This document shows positions 8,224 to 16,907 of a DNA stretch of 64,000 bases, in pieces (the first letter of the stretch is position 1; each line of letters opens with the position of its first letter). Source of the stretch: Actinocorallia longicatena (GTDB lineage Bacteria; Actinomycetota; Actinomycetes; Streptosporangiales; Streptosporangiaceae); assembly GCF_039534125.1 (NCBI RefSeq), contig NZ_BAAAUV010000001.1:310001-374000 (forward strand), written 5' to 3'. Both the position numbers and the translations under genes were made by a program. The notes under the pieces are model-generated. The model saw nothing but the letters and a program-made list of their open reading frames with translations. It was not told where the DNA came from and made no database searches.

Positions 8224-10275
8224 TCAGCCGGCCTTCGCCGTGATCCGGACCGCGCAGACCTTGAACTCCGGCATGCGCGAGATCGGGTCGAGGGCCGGGT
8301 TGGTGAGATCGTTGGTGCCCTTCCAGTGGAAGGGCAGGAACACGGTGTCGGGGCGGATCGCGTCGGTGAGGCGCGCCTTCACCACGTTCGTGCCGCGCCG
8401 GGTGCTGACCTCGACGAGAGCGCCGTCCTCGATGCCGGAACGCTCGGCGAGGTCGGGGTGGAGCTCCAGGAACGGCTCCGGGGCGGCGGCGACCAGGGAG
8501 GCGACCCGCCTGGTCTGGGCGCCGCTCTGGTAGTGGGCGAGCAGCCGTCCGGTCGTCAGGTAGAGCGGGTAGTCCGCGTCGGGCCGCTCGGCGGGGCCGC
8601 GGTGCTCGACGGGGACGAACCTGGCGCGGCCGTCGGGGGTGGCGAACCGGTCGAGGAAGGGCCGGGGCGTCCCCGGGTGCTCCTCGTCGGGGCACGGCCA
8701 GAAGACGCCGCCCTCCTTCTCGATCCGCTCATACGTGATCCCGGCGTAGTCGGCGATACCGCCGCCGGAGGCCCGGCGCAGCTCGTCGAAGACCTCGGGC
8801 GGCACGGTGCTCCACACGCCGGGGGCCTCCAGCCGGGCGGCCAGGCCCTCGATGATCTCCAGATCGGTGCGGACGCCCTCGGGCGGCTCGACGGCCTGGT
8901 TGCGGAGCAGGACCCGGCCCTCCAGGTTCGTCATCGTCCCCGACTCCTCCGCCCACTGGGCGGTCGGCAGGACGATGTCGGCGCGTTCGGCCGTCTCCGA
9001 CAGCACGAAGTCCGCGACGACCAGCAGGTCCAGGGCATCCAGGCGCTCGGTGACATGACGGGCGCGCGGCGCCGAGACGACCGGGTTGGAGCCGAACAGC
9101 AGCAGCCCCTTGGGACCCTCCTCGGTGCCGAGGGCCGCGAGCAGCTCGTAGGCGGAGCGTCCGGCGCCGGGGAGCGTCTCGGGGTCGACGCCCCAGACCC
9201 CGGCGACGTGCGCGCGGGCCGCCGGGTCGTCGATCTTCCGGTAACCGGGCAGCTGGTCGGCCTTCTGGCCGTGCTCGCGGCCGCCCTGCCCGTTGCCCTG
9301 CCCGGTGATGCAGCCGTACCCCGAGCCCTCGGTGCCGGGCAGGCCCAGGCCGAGGGCGAGGTTGATGAACGCGGTGACGGTGTCGACGCCCTGGGCCTGC
9401 TGCTCCGCGCCACGGGCGGTGAGGATCAGGGAACGTTCCCCCGCCGAGAGCATCCGGACGCACTCGCGCATCTGCGCGACGGGGACGCCGGTGATCCGCT
9501 CCACGCGTTCGGGCCAGTAGCCGTTGAGCGAGGTGCGCAGGGCGTCGAAACCGGTGGTGCGGGCGGCGATGTACTCCTCGTCCAGCAGTCCCTCGGTCAT
9601 CGCCAGGTGCAGCAGGCCGTTGGCGAGGGCCAGGTCGGTGCCGGGGGTGAGCTGGAGGTGCAGGTCGGCCTGGCGGGCGGTCGGGGTGCGGCGCGGATCG
9701 GCGACGATCAGCGCTCCCCCGGCCTCCTTCTGCTCGGTGACGTGCCGCATGAACGGCGGCATGGTCTCGGCGACGTTCCCGCCGACCATGAGGATGACGT
9801 CGGCGCGGGCCACGTCGGTGATCGGCCCCGGCAGCCCGCGGTCGAGGCCGAACGCCCGGTTCAGCGCGCCCGCGGCCGACGACATGCAGAACCGGCCGTT
9901 GTAGTCGATCTGCGAGGTCCGCAGCGCGATCCGGGCGAACTTGCCGAGCTGGTAGGCCTTCTCGTTGGTGAGGCCGCCGCCGCCGAACACGCCGATCGCG
10001 TCCGGCCCGTGGCCGGCCTGGAGCGAGCGGATCCGCGCGGCGACGGCGTCCAGGGCCTCGTCCCAGGAGCAGGGCTCCAGCGGGGAGTCCCTGGACGCCC
10101 GCATCAGCGGCGAGGTCAGCCGTCCGGGGACGGTCAGCAGATCCGCCGCCGACCACCCCTTCTGGCAGAGGCCGCCCCGGTTGGCCGGGACGTCCTCCCT
10201 CGGCTCGATCCTCAGTTCGGGCGAAACACTCATCCCGCACTGGAGCGCGCAGTAGGGGCAGTGGGTGGCGGTCAT
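8224..10275 (-). CDS. nasC: Assimilatory nitrate reductase, molybdopterin catalytic subunit
   Basis: A 683-residue molybdopterin oxidoreductase that reduces nitrate to nitrite. The N-terminal [4Fe-4S] site uses Cys6, Cys9, Cys13 and Cys37 (CPYCALQC and LCQKG). The segment GRFCMSSAAGA places the Mo-ligating Cys near residue 130, as in NapA/NasC-type enzymes. The molybdopterin dinucleotide-binding domain occupies about residues 565-683 (YLTTGRLLAHYQSGAQTRR). There is no twin-arginine signal, so the enzyme is cytoplasmic. It has no C-terminal BFD [2Fe-2S] domain, which fits the separate flavoprotein supplying electrons. The start codon overlaps the narK stop by one base (TGATG), so it is the second gene of a narK-nasC operon. 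Confidence 0.95.
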   Translation of the reverse strand: MTATHCPYCALQCGMSVSPELRIEPREDVPANRGGLCQKGWSAADLLTVPGRLTSPLMRASRDSPLEPCSWDEALDAVAARIRSLQAGHGPDAIGVFGGGGLTNEKAYQLGKFARIALRTSQIDYNGRFCMSSAAGALNRAFGLDRGLPGPITDVARADVILMVGGNVAETMPPFMRHVTEQKEAGGALIVADPRRTPTARQADLHLQLTPGTDLALANGLLHLAMTEGLLDEEYIAARTTGFDALRTSLNGYWPERVERITGVPVAQMRECVRMLSAGERSLILTARGAEQQAQGVDTVTAFINLALGLGLPGTEGSGYGCITGQGNGQGGREHGQKADQLPGYRKIDDPAARAHVAGVWGVDPETLPGAGRSAYELLAALGTEEGPKGLLLFGSNPVVSAPRARHVTERLDALDLLVVADFVLSETAERADIVLPTAQWAEESGTMTNLEGRVLLRNQAVEPPEGVRTDLEIIEGLAARLEAPGVWSTVPPEVFDELRRASGGGIADYAGITYERIEKEGGVFWPCPDEEHPGTPRPFLDRFATPDGRARFVPVEHRGPAERPDADYPLYLTTGRLLAHYQSGAQTRRVASLVAAAPEPFLELHPDLAERSGIEDGALVEVSTRRGTNVVKARLTDAIRPDTVFLPFHWKGTNDLTNPALDPISRMPEFKVCAVRITAKAG

Positions 10276-11672
10276 CAGACGCCCGCCTCCGCGAGGCTCG
10301 ACCGGCCGGTCTCGGCGGCGGTGATGCCGCGCTTGCGCAGGTAGAGCGCCCAGGTGGTGATCATGCAGAGCGCGTAGAAGACGGCGAGGCCGATCAGCGC
10401 GGGGGCGATCCCCTTGGTCGTCTCGATGGAGATCCGGAAGGCCTGCTGGATGAGGACGCCGCCGAGCGCGCCCACGGCCGAGCAGATGCCGATCGCCGCC
10501 GCGGCGTGCCGCCTGCCCGCCGCGGACGCCCTGGCCACGGCAGCCTCGTCGGTGGCGTCGGCCCGCGACAGCGCCTGGATCCGGAAGATCGCCGGGATCA
10601 TGCGGTAGGTCGAGCCGTTGCCCAGGCCGGTCGCGGCGAAGACGAACAGGAACGCCCCGAGGAACAGCGCCCAGTTCCCGGCCTCCACGGCGTAGGCGAC
10701 CGCGCCGATGCCCGCCGTCATCGCGAAGAACACGATCATGGTGACGCGGGCGCCGCCGAACCGGTCGGCCAGCCAGCCGCCGACGGGACGGGCGAAGGAC
10801 CCCACGAACGCGCCGAGCCAGATGAAGTTCGCGCCCTTGACGTCCGGGAACTGGGCCTTGATCAGCACCCCGAAGGAGAAGGCGTAGCCGATGAACGACC
10901 CGAACGTCCCGATGTACAGCACGGACATGATCCAGGTCTGGGCGCGCCCGCAGATCGAGACCATCTCACCGACGGTGTAGGCGGTCGTGGCGGTGCGCAG
11001 GTTGTTCATGAAGAAGTAGGAGCCGGCGGCGGCCAGCAGCACCAGCGGCATCCACACCCAGCCGACCGCGACCAGCCCGAAGGCGACGATCAGCGGCGGC
11101 ATGCACAGCTGGGTGACGCTCGTCCCGAGGTTCCCTCCGGCCGCGTTGAGCCCGAGCGGGAGCCCCTGCTTGGAGGCGGGATAGAAGTGGGTGATGTTCG
11201 CCATCGAGGAGGCGAAGTTCCCGCCGCCGAGCCCGGTCGTGGCGGCGATCAGCAGCAGGACCCCGAACGGCAGCGAGTCCAGGTTCTCGACCGCGTAGAC
11301 GAACAGTCCGGTGGGGATCAGCAGCAGCAGCCCCGAGACCACCGTCCAGTTGCGCCCGCCGAACCGGGCGGGAGCGAAGGTGTAGGGGATCCTGATCAGC
11401 GCGCCGACCAGGTTGGGCGTCGTGGTCAGCCACAGCACCTGGCTCGTGGTGAACATGCCCTTGGGCAGGTTCAGCACGGCGATGCTCCACAGCAGCCACA
11501 CGCAGAAGCCCAGGTGCTCGGTGAGCACGGAGAACATGAGGTTGCGGACCGCGATCCGCTTCCCGGTCGCCGCCCAGAACGCGGCGTCGTCCGGCTCCCA
11601 CCGCTCGATCCACCGGCCCTTGCCCGACTCCGGCGCGGCCTGGTCCGCCCGCGCCTCGAAGACTGTGGTCAT
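10275..11672 (-). CDS. narK: Nitrate/nitrite transporter (MFS, NarK family)
   Basis: A 465-residue protein with about 12 membrane spans. Both nitrate-signature regions of the NarK/NasA family are visible: GGGNFASSMANITHFYP near residue 150 and ATGLGNGSTYRMIP near residue 345. It brings nitrate in, or exchanges it for nitrite, for the adjacent reductases. A basic loop with RASAAGRRHAAAA precedes the last spans. It heads the narK-nasC operon and is divergent from the dimethylamine monooxygenase operon across a 167-bp intergenic region that may coordinate the two. GTTAC and GAAAC elements occur there, but not in a spacing I would call a GlnR site. Confidence 0.94.
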   Translation of the reverse strand: MTTVFEARADQAAPESGKGRWIERWEPDDAAFWAATGKRIAVRNLMFSVLTEHLGFCVWLLWSIAVLNLPKGMFTTSQVLWLTTTPNLVGALIRIPYTFAPARFGGRNWTVVSGLLLLIPTGLFVYAVENLDSLPFGVLLLIAATTGLGGGNFASSMANITHFYPASKQGLPLGLNAAGGNLGTSVTQLCMPPLIVAFGLVAVGWVWMPLVLLAAAGSYFFMNNLRTATTAYTVGEMVSICGRAQTWIMSVLYIGTFGSFIGYAFSFGVLIKAQFPDVKGANFIWLGAFVGSFARPVGGWLADRFGGARVTMIVFFAMTAGIGAVAYAVEAGNWALFLGAFLFVFAATGLGNGSTYRMIPAIFRIQALSRADATDEAAVARASAAGRRHAAAAIGICSAVGALGGVLIQQAFRISIETTKGIAPALIGLAVFYALCMITTWALYLRKRGITAAETGRSSLAEAGV

Positions 11673-11839
11673 CCCGATCCTCCGCGTCTCAACCGATCCG
11701 ACTCTCAGGACGGTATGTACGCTGCGTTACGGCACGCGCCCGCAACGATGTCGGCGGTGAAACAGGGAACGCACAGCGGTAACAATGAGTTGTTGGCTCC
11801 GCCCGCGAGACCGAATTCCGTCGCCGAGAGGGGGTCCGG

Positions 11840-12349
11840 ATGGCGATCGACCGGACGAGCGTGCCCCGCTGGGGGCCCGAGCCCCCCGGGGTGGACGCCG
11901 CCGGGCGTTCCTTCGCGATCGTCTCCCTCGGCGAGGCCGCGCTGCCGGTGGCGGCGGCGTGGGCAGCGGAGATCGCCCCCGGCCTGCCGCTCCGGCACGT
12001 CCACGCCGAAGTCCTGGACGAGGCGCTCCTGGCCCGGTTCGGGCGCGAACTCGGCCGGGCCGTCGTCGGCTGGCGGCTGATGCTGGCGGGGCCCGAGGAC
12101 GAGGTCCAGGTGCTGCGGGCCCGGGCGGCCGAGGCGGGGGCGCTGCCGTGCGAGGTCCGCGCGCACGCCACCGCGACCGGCGCCCTGCGCGTGTACTGCG
12201 CGCACTGCCGGACGACCGGCAGGGCCGCCGTGGAGATCGGCGGGGTCCTGCCCTGCACGGGCTGCGGAGCGGACCTGGTCGTCCACGCCCACCACTCGCG
12301 CCGCCTCGCCGCCTATCTCGGCACCCGGGCCCATGTGGAGACGCCGTGA
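11840..12349 (+). CDS. dmmA: DmmA-family dimethylamine monooxygenase subunit
   Basis: A 169-residue protein of the DmmA family. Residues 20-110 resemble a small alpha/beta domain. The C-terminal part is a zinc ribbon with YCAHC and PCTGC cysteine pairs near residues 119-141, followed by HHSRRLAAYLG. In methylamine-using bacteria this protein is encoded beside the heme N-demethylase and its ferredoxin reductase, and the set oxidises dimethylamine to methylamine and formaldehyde. The start ATG follows a GAGAGGGGG run. The stop overlaps the next gene's GTG (GTGA), and the next two genes complete the set. Confidence 0.8.
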   Translation: MAIDRTSVPRWGPEPPGVDAAGRSFAIVSLGEAALPVAAAWAAEIAPGLPLRHVHAEVLDEALLARFGRELGRAVVGWRLMLAGPEDEVQVLRARAAEAGALPCEVRAHATATGALRVYCAHCRTTGRAAVEIGGVLPCTGCGADLVVHAHHSRRLAAYLGTRAHVETP

Positions 12350-13257
12350 GGCTCGTGGTCCTCGACGTCGCCGAGGCCTGCGCCGGGGTGCGCACCCTCC
12401 GGCTGGGCCGTCCCGGCGGCGGCCCGCTCCCCGCCCATCCGCCGGGCGGCCATGTCGTGGTCGTGGCCGGAGACCGGCGGAACGCCTACTCCCTGACCGG
12501 CGACGGCGGCCCCGCCGATCACTACGAGATCTCGGTGCTGCGCAAGGACGCCGGATCGGCCTGGATGCACCGGCTGGAACCGGGCGACCCGGTCGAGGTG
12601 TCGGCGCCGCGCAGCCGGTTCGCCCCGGTGGCCGGCGCCCGGCGGCATCTGCTCGTCGCGGGCGGCATCGGCGTCACCCCGATGCTCTCCCACGCTCGGG
12701 CCGCGGTCCGGTGGGACCGTCCGTTCCTTCTGCTGTACGGCTACCGGCCCGGGCACGCCGCGCACCTGCCGGAGCTGCGGGAGCTCTGCGGTGACCGGCT
12801 TCTGGAATACCCGGGCGGCCGGGAGGACTTCGCCGCCGCCCTGACGGCGGCCCTGCGGTGCCAGCCCCTCGGAACCCACGTCTACGTGTGCGGTCCCGGC
12901 TCGCTGATCGGCTTCGTGCTCGAGCAGGCGGCCGAGGCCGGATGGCCGCCGGAACGGGTCCATGTCGAGCGGTTCGCCGCCGAGGAGGCCGGGCCGGGCG
13001 TCCCGTTCGATGTACGGCTGCGGTCGGGACGCCGGGTGCCCGTGCCCTCGGGGGTCTCGCTGCTCGAGGCGCTGGAGCGCGCCGGGATCACCCTGCCGAG
13101 CATGTGCCGCCAGGGCGTGTGCGGCGAGTGCAGGACCGGCCTGCTGGCCGGGCGGGCGCTCCACCGCGACCTCTATCTGACCGCCGAGGAGCGCAGCACC
13201 GCGATCATGCCGTGCGTGTCGCGCGCCGACGCCGACGGGCTGGAGCTGGACCTGTGA
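12346..13257 (+). CDS. Ferredoxin-type reductase subunit of the N-demethylase (phthalate dioxygenase reductase-like)
   Basis: A 303-residue flavin/NAD/[2Fe-2S] reductase. The N-terminal flavin domain contains RRNAYSLTGD, the NAD domain has LLVAGGIGVTPM near residue 104, and the C-terminal plant-type ferredoxin domain has Cys254, Cys259, Cys262 and Cys290 (CRQGVCGEC, then PCVSR). This is the order of the VanB/PDR family. It should carry electrons from NAD(P)H to the heme monooxygenase encoded next. The start is a GTG overlapping the dmmA stop, and its stop in turn overlaps the third gene, so the three are translationally coupled. All cluster ligands are present. Confidence 0.9.
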   Translation: MRLVVLDVAEACAGVRTLRLGRPGGGPLPAHPPGGHVVVVAGDRRNAYSLTGDGGPADHYEISVLRKDAGSAWMHRLEPGDPVEVSAPRSRFAPVAGARRHLLVAGGIGVTPMLSHARAAVRWDRPFLLLYGYRPGHAAHLPELRELCGDRLLEYPGGREDFAAALTAALRCQPLGTHVYVCGPGSLIGFVLEQAAEAGWPPERVHVERFAAEEAGPGVPFDVRLRSGRRVPVPSGVSLLEALERAGITLPSMCRQGVCGECRTGLLAGRALHRDLYLTAEERSTAIMPCVSRADADGLELDL

Positions 13258-14207
13258 CCCTCGAGCGCTTTCCCTTCCCCTTCACCCGTGACTCCTACCG
13301 CTACAGCACCAACATCGAGCCCGCCCGGACGTTCACGAGGACCGCGACCGGCGGCTGGGGCGCCGACGTCATCGACGTCGACCCTCACTACGCCGCCGAT
13401 CTGACGCTGCGCGAGGAGATCCTGGCGAGCGACCCGAGCAGGGCCGTCGTGCTGCCGCACATGCGGCCCGCCGCCTGGGACGCCCTCCGCTACGTGCTCA
13501 CCGAGCTGGCCGCGGCGCACCCGGGCGACTTCCGGCTGCGTCACGACGGCCCGGTCCTGCACTGGGAGAACCGGCGGCGCGGCGTCCGGGCCTCGTTCCG
13601 CTTCGGCGACGACTCGGCCCTGCCCTGCGATCCGCTGACCTTCGCCGCGCTCCAGGCCCAGGAGGATCTCGTCCTGCTCGACCAGCGCGAGGACACGCTC
13701 TGGGCCGACGCGGGCGTGGTGACGTTCGCCGCCGACTGGTCGCTCGCCTTCGTCATCGGCATGCCGTTCGCGGAGATCCACGGGCCCGTGCCGCGCGTCC
13801 ACGAGGAGGGGGTCGTCTCCCGCGCGCAGGACTTCCTCCTGCGGCTCGAACCCGGCGCGGAGTTCCGGCGGACGAACTGGTCGATGACGGTCGGCCGGCG
13901 GCTGGACGTCTCGGCCGAGGCCTACCCCTCCTGGGGGCGCGACCGGCGTCGCGCCACGGTCGAGGGGACCCTGGCCGAACTGCTGCACCTGCGCGTCGAG
14001 GTCCAGCACCTCATCAGGCTCCCGGCCTCGAACGCGATCCTCTTCCTGATCCGCACCCATCTGGCCCCGCTGAGCGAGATCGCCGCGGTGCCGGAATGGC
14101 GGCAACGGTTCGGAAGGGTGTTGCGGGAACTACCGGAGGACATGGTGGAGTACAAGGGACTCCAACGCTACCGAGCGGCGGCGGCCACCTGGCTCGCCAC
14201 GGCTTGA
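13254..14207 (+). CDS. Heme-dependent oxidative N-demethylase (DUF3445/HODM family)
   Basis: 317 residues, full length for the DUF3445 family, whose members include heme-containing dimethylamine N-demethylases. Recognisable segments are FPFPFTRDSYRYSTNIEPA at the N-terminus, PDPTF-like CDPLTFAALQAQEDLVLL, WSLAFVIGMPFAEIHGPVPR in the middle, FRRTNWSMTVG, and RIE/RQ-like LRVEVQHLIRLPASNAILFL with the ITH-type IRTHLAPL near the end. The reaction is O2-dependent removal of a methyl group as formaldehyde. The gene begins at a GTG overlapping its reductase and is followed 27 bases later by formaldehyde dehydrogenase, which supports a product of formaldehyde. The substrate (dimethylamine or another methylated amine) is inferred from the family. 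Confidence 0.88.
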   Translation: MTLERFPFPFTRDSYRYSTNIEPARTFTRTATGGWGADVIDVDPHYAADLTLREEILASDPSRAVVLPHMRPAAWDALRYVLTELAAAHPGDFRLRHDGPVLHWENRRRGVRASFRFGDDSALPCDPLTFAALQAQEDLVLLDQREDTLWADAGVVTFAADWSLAFVIGMPFAEIHGPVPRVHEEGVVSRAQDFLLRLEPGAEFRRTNWSMTVGRRLDVSAEAYPSWGRDRRRATVEGTLAELLHLRVEVQHLIRLPASNAILFLIRTHLAPLSEIAAVPEWRQRFGRVLRELPEDMVEYKGLQRYRAAAATWLATA

Positions 14208-14234
14208 ACCCACCCCAACGAAAGGCGGAACAGC

Positions 14235-15320
14235 ATGGCACAGCACGTACGGGGCATCGTCGCTCCGGGACGCGGCGCCCCCGTCGAGGTCCGGACGATC
14301 GTCGTTCCGGATCCCGGCCCCGGCGAGGCCGTCGTCCGGATCCAGGCGTGCGGGGTCTGCCACACCGACCTGCACTACCGGGAGGGCGGCATCAACGACG
14401 ACTTCCCGTTCCTGCTCGGCCACGAGGCCGCCGGCGTCGTCGACCGCATCGGTGAGGGCGTCACCGACATCGCGCCCGGCGACTTCGTGATCCTGAACTG
14501 GCGGGCGGTCTGCGGGAACTGCCGGGCCTGCCTGCGCGGCCGGCCCCAGTACTGCTTCAACACCCACAACGCGAAGCAGAAGATGACGCTGGAGGACGGC
14601 ACCGAGCTGTCGCCCGCCCTGGGGATCGGGGCGTTCGCGGAGAAGACCCTGGTCGCGGCGGGCCAGTGCACCAAGGTCGACCCGGCGGCCTCCGCCGAGG
14701 TGGCCGGGCTGCTCGGCTGCGGCGTGATGGCGGGGATCGGCGCGGCGATCAACACCGGCGGCGTCGGCCGCGGCGACTCGGTCGCGGTCATCGGCTGCGG
14801 CGGGGTCGGCGATGCCGCGATCATGGGATCCAGGCTGGCCGGAGCCGCGAAGATCATCGCGGTGGACATCTCCGGGGCGAAGCTGGAGAAGGCCCTGGAA
14901 CTCGGCGCGACCCACGCGATCAACTCCACCATCGACGACCCGGTGGAGAAGATCCGCGAGCTGACCGGCGGGAACGGCGCGGACGTCGTGATCGAGGCCG
15001 TCGGCCGTCCCGAGACCTACGAGCAGGCCTTCTACGCCCGCGACCTGGCCGGGACCGTCGTGCTGGTGGGCGTGCCGACCCCCGACATGAAGATCGAGCT
15101 GCCGCTGCTGGACGTGTTCGGCCGGGGCGGGTCGCTGAAGTCGTCCTGGTACGGCGACTGCCTGCCCTCCCGCGACTTCCCCATGCTCATCGACCTGCAC
15201 CTGCAGGGCCGTCTCGACCTCGGCGCGTTCGTCACCGAGACGATCGCCCTCGAGGACGTGGAGAAGGCCTTCGAGCGGATGCACGCCGGCGACGTCCTGC
15301 GTTCGGTGGTCGTCCTGTGA
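14235..15320 (+). CDS. mscR: S-(hydroxymethyl)mycothiol dehydrogenase (mycothiol-dependent formaldehyde dehydrogenase)
   Basis: A 361-residue zinc-dependent medium-chain dehydrogenase. The catalytic zinc site reads CGVCHTDLHYREGGINDDF and LLGHEAAG, and the structural zinc site has CGNCRACLRGRPQYC. NAD binding is at VAVIGCGGVGDAAI. The WYGDCLPSRDFPMLI segment is typical of the mycothiol-dependent class. It oxidises the spontaneous adduct of formaldehyde and mycothiol to S-formylmycothiol. Its position directly behind the N-demethylase genes, with an AAAGGCGGA ribosome-binding site, indicates removal of formaldehyde released by demethylation. The stop overlaps the next gene's GTG. Confidence 0.92.
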   Translation: MAQHVRGIVAPGRGAPVEVRTIVVPDPGPGEAVVRIQACGVCHTDLHYREGGINDDFPFLLGHEAAGVVDRIGEGVTDIAPGDFVILNWRAVCGNCRACLRGRPQYCFNTHNAKQKMTLEDGTELSPALGIGAFAEKTLVAAGQCTKVDPAASAEVAGLLGCGVMAGIGAAINTGGVGRGDSVAVIGCGGVGDAAIMGSRLAGAAKIIAVDISGAKLEKALELGATHAINSTIDDPVEKIRELTGGNGADVVIEAVGRPETYEQAFYARDLAGTVVLVGVPTPDMKIELPLLDVFGRGGSLKSSWYGDCLPSRDFPMLIDLHLQGRLDLGAFVTETIALEDVEKAFERMHAGDVLRSVVVL

Positions 15321-15937
15321 TCACCAACCTCGTCACCTCCGGCACCTTCTCCCTCGACGGCGGCACCTGGGACGTCGACAACAACGTCTGGATCGTCGGC
15401 GACGCCACCGAGGTGATCGTCATCGACGCCGCCCACGACGCCGAGGCGATCGCCGAGATCGTCGGCGACCGCAATCTCAAGGCGATCGTGTCGACGCACG
15501 GGCACGACGACCACATCGACGCGGCTCCCGCCCTGGCCGCCCTCACCGGGGCGCCGATCCTGCTGCACCCGGCCGACCTGCCGCTGTGGGAGATGACCCA
15601 CCCCGGCACCAAGCCGGACGGCACCCTCGCCGACGGCGACGTCCTGACGGTCGCCGGGGTCGAGCTGCTGGTCCTGCACACCCCCGGCCACGCCCCGGGC
15701 GCGGTCTGCCTCCACGCCCCGGAGCTGGGGACCGTCTTCTCCGGCGACACCCTCTTCCAGGGCGGCCCGGGCGCGACCGGGCGGTCGTTCTCCGACTTCC
15801 CGACCATCATCACCTCGATCGAGAGCCGCCTGCTCACGCTCCCGGCCGACACCGTCGTCCGGACCGGCCACGGCTCCACGACCACGGTCGGCGCGGAGTC
15901 CCCGCACCTTCCCGAATGGCTTGACCGAGGTCACTGA
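15317..15937 (+). CDS. Metallo-beta-lactamase-fold hydrolase, candidate S-formylmycothiol hydrolase
   Basis: A 206-residue MBL-fold protein with the metal-binding signature THGHDDHIDAA near residue 61, a second His in LHTPGHAPGA, Asp in FSGDTLFQGGPGATGR, and a last His in RTGHGSTT. The same gene pair (mycothiol-dependent formaldehyde dehydrogenase plus MBL hydrolase) is common in actinomycetes. The natural role suggested by this pairing is hydrolysis of S-formylmycothiol to formate and mycothiol. The GTG start overlaps the dehydrogenase stop. The specific substrate is an inference. Confidence 0.85.
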   Translation: MITNLVTSGTFSLDGGTWDVDNNVWIVGDATEVIVIDAAHDAEAIAEIVGDRNLKAIVSTHGHDDHIDAAPALAALTGAPILLHPADLPLWEMTHPGTKPDGTLADGDVLTVAGVELLVLHTPGHAPGAVCLHAPELGTVFSGDTLFQGGPGATGRSFSDFPTIITSIESRLLTLPADTVVRTGHGSTTTVGAESPHLPEWLDRGH

Positions 15938-15991
15938 TCCGCCTCACCGGGGCGTCCTCGGCTGCGCCCCGCTCCCCCGCCCGCGGCCGTC

Positions 15992-16006
15992 TAGGGTGTG
16001 ATCATG
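15992..16006 (+). promoter_or_regulatory. -10 hexamer positioned for a leaderless start
   Basis: TAGGGT at 15992-15997 is six bases before the ATG at 16004, with no Shine-Dalgarno sequence between. The GTG at 15998 in the same frame would sit directly against the hexamer and is less likely to be the start. Confidence 0.45.
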
Positions 16007-16861
16007 ACGATGGAACGATGGTCGCTGGGCGGGGATCCGGGCGTCGCGCGGGTCGGCTACGGGGCGATGAAGCTGTCCGGCTGGCCGGGAGGCGGGCGTC
16101 CGGACCGGGAGACCGCGCTGGCGATCCTTCGGCGGGCCGTCGAGCTCGGGGTGAACCACATCGACACCTCGCACTACTACGCGCGCGACGGGGTCGCGGC
16201 CAACGAGCTCATCAGGGAGGCCCTGTCGCCCTACCCCGCCGATCTGGTGATCGTGACCAAGGTGGGGGCGCTGGTCGAGGGCTCCGACATCACCCGGCCC
16301 CCGGCGGAGCAGACCGGGTTCAGGCCCGGCGAGCTGCGGCGCGGTGTCGAGGCGAACCTGCGCTCGCTCGGGGTGGACCGGCTGGACGTGGTCAACCTGC
16401 GGCTCGGCTCCGTCGACGGTTCGGCGACGCCCCTGGCGGAGCCGCTGGAGACCCTGCTCGCGCTGCGCGAGGAGGGCATGATCCGTCATCTGGGCATCTC
16501 GAACGCGACCGCGGCCGAAGTCGCGCAGGCGCGCCGGATCGCGCCGATCGTCTGCGTCCAGAACGCCTACAACCTGGCGCTGCGCGACGACGATCCGCTC
16601 GTCGACGCCTGCGCGGCGGCGGGCATCGCCTACGTGCCGTTCTTCCCCGTCGGCGGCTTCCAGCCGATCACCACCGAGCACCTGGACACCGTCGCCGCCC
16701 GGCACGGGGCGACCGCGCCCCAGGTGGCGCTGGCCTGGCTCCTCGCCAGATCACCGAACATCCTGCTCATCCCCGGCACCGGCTCCCTCGCCCACCTGGA
16801 GGAGAACATCGCGGCCGGCGCCCTGCGCCTGACCTCCCGGGACCTCGCCGACCTCGGCTGA
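16004..16861 (+). CDS. Aldo/keto reductase
   Basis: 285 residues of the AKR TIM-barrel family. The Asp of NHIDTSHYYARDGVAANELI and the Tyr two residues on, the catalytic Lys in VIVTKVGA, and the phosphate-binding ILLIPGTGS near the C-terminus are in place. NADPH is the likely cofactor. In the third catalytic position (usually His of an LxxxHxPD motif) the protein reads DVVNLRLGSVD, so the His is replaced by Asn-Leu-Arg; such variants occur in the oxidoreductase-like branch. The gene is monocistronic and leaderless by pattern. The substrate is unknown. Confidence 0.88.
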   Translation: MTMERWSLGGDPGVARVGYGAMKLSGWPGGGRPDRETALAILRRAVELGVNHIDTSHYYARDGVAANELIREALSPYPADLVIVTKVGALVEGSDITRPPAEQTGFRPGELRRGVEANLRSLGVDRLDVVNLRLGSVDGSATPLAEPLETLLALREEGMIRHLGISNATAAEVAQARRIAPIVCVQNAYNLALRDDDPLVDACAAAGIAYVPFFPVGGFQPITTEHLDTVAARHGATAPQVALAWLLARSPNILLIPGTGSLAHLEENIAAGALRLTSRDLADLG

Positions 16862-16907
16862 TCCGGCCTCGCCCTTTACGTAGTAAGGTTCGGTCTGATC
16901 CGGGTCG

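Noticed and set aside
11673..11839. A GlnR operator between narK and dmmA
   Set aside because: GTTAC, GAAAC and GTAAC elements occur at 11726, 11759 and 11779, but the spacing does not follow the 11-bp rule and only one weak AC-n9-AC match exists.
15949..15970. Terminator after the MBL hydrolase gene
   Set aside because: Only a six-base GGGGCG/CGCCCC stem with a ten-base loop and no T-run; too weak in this base composition.
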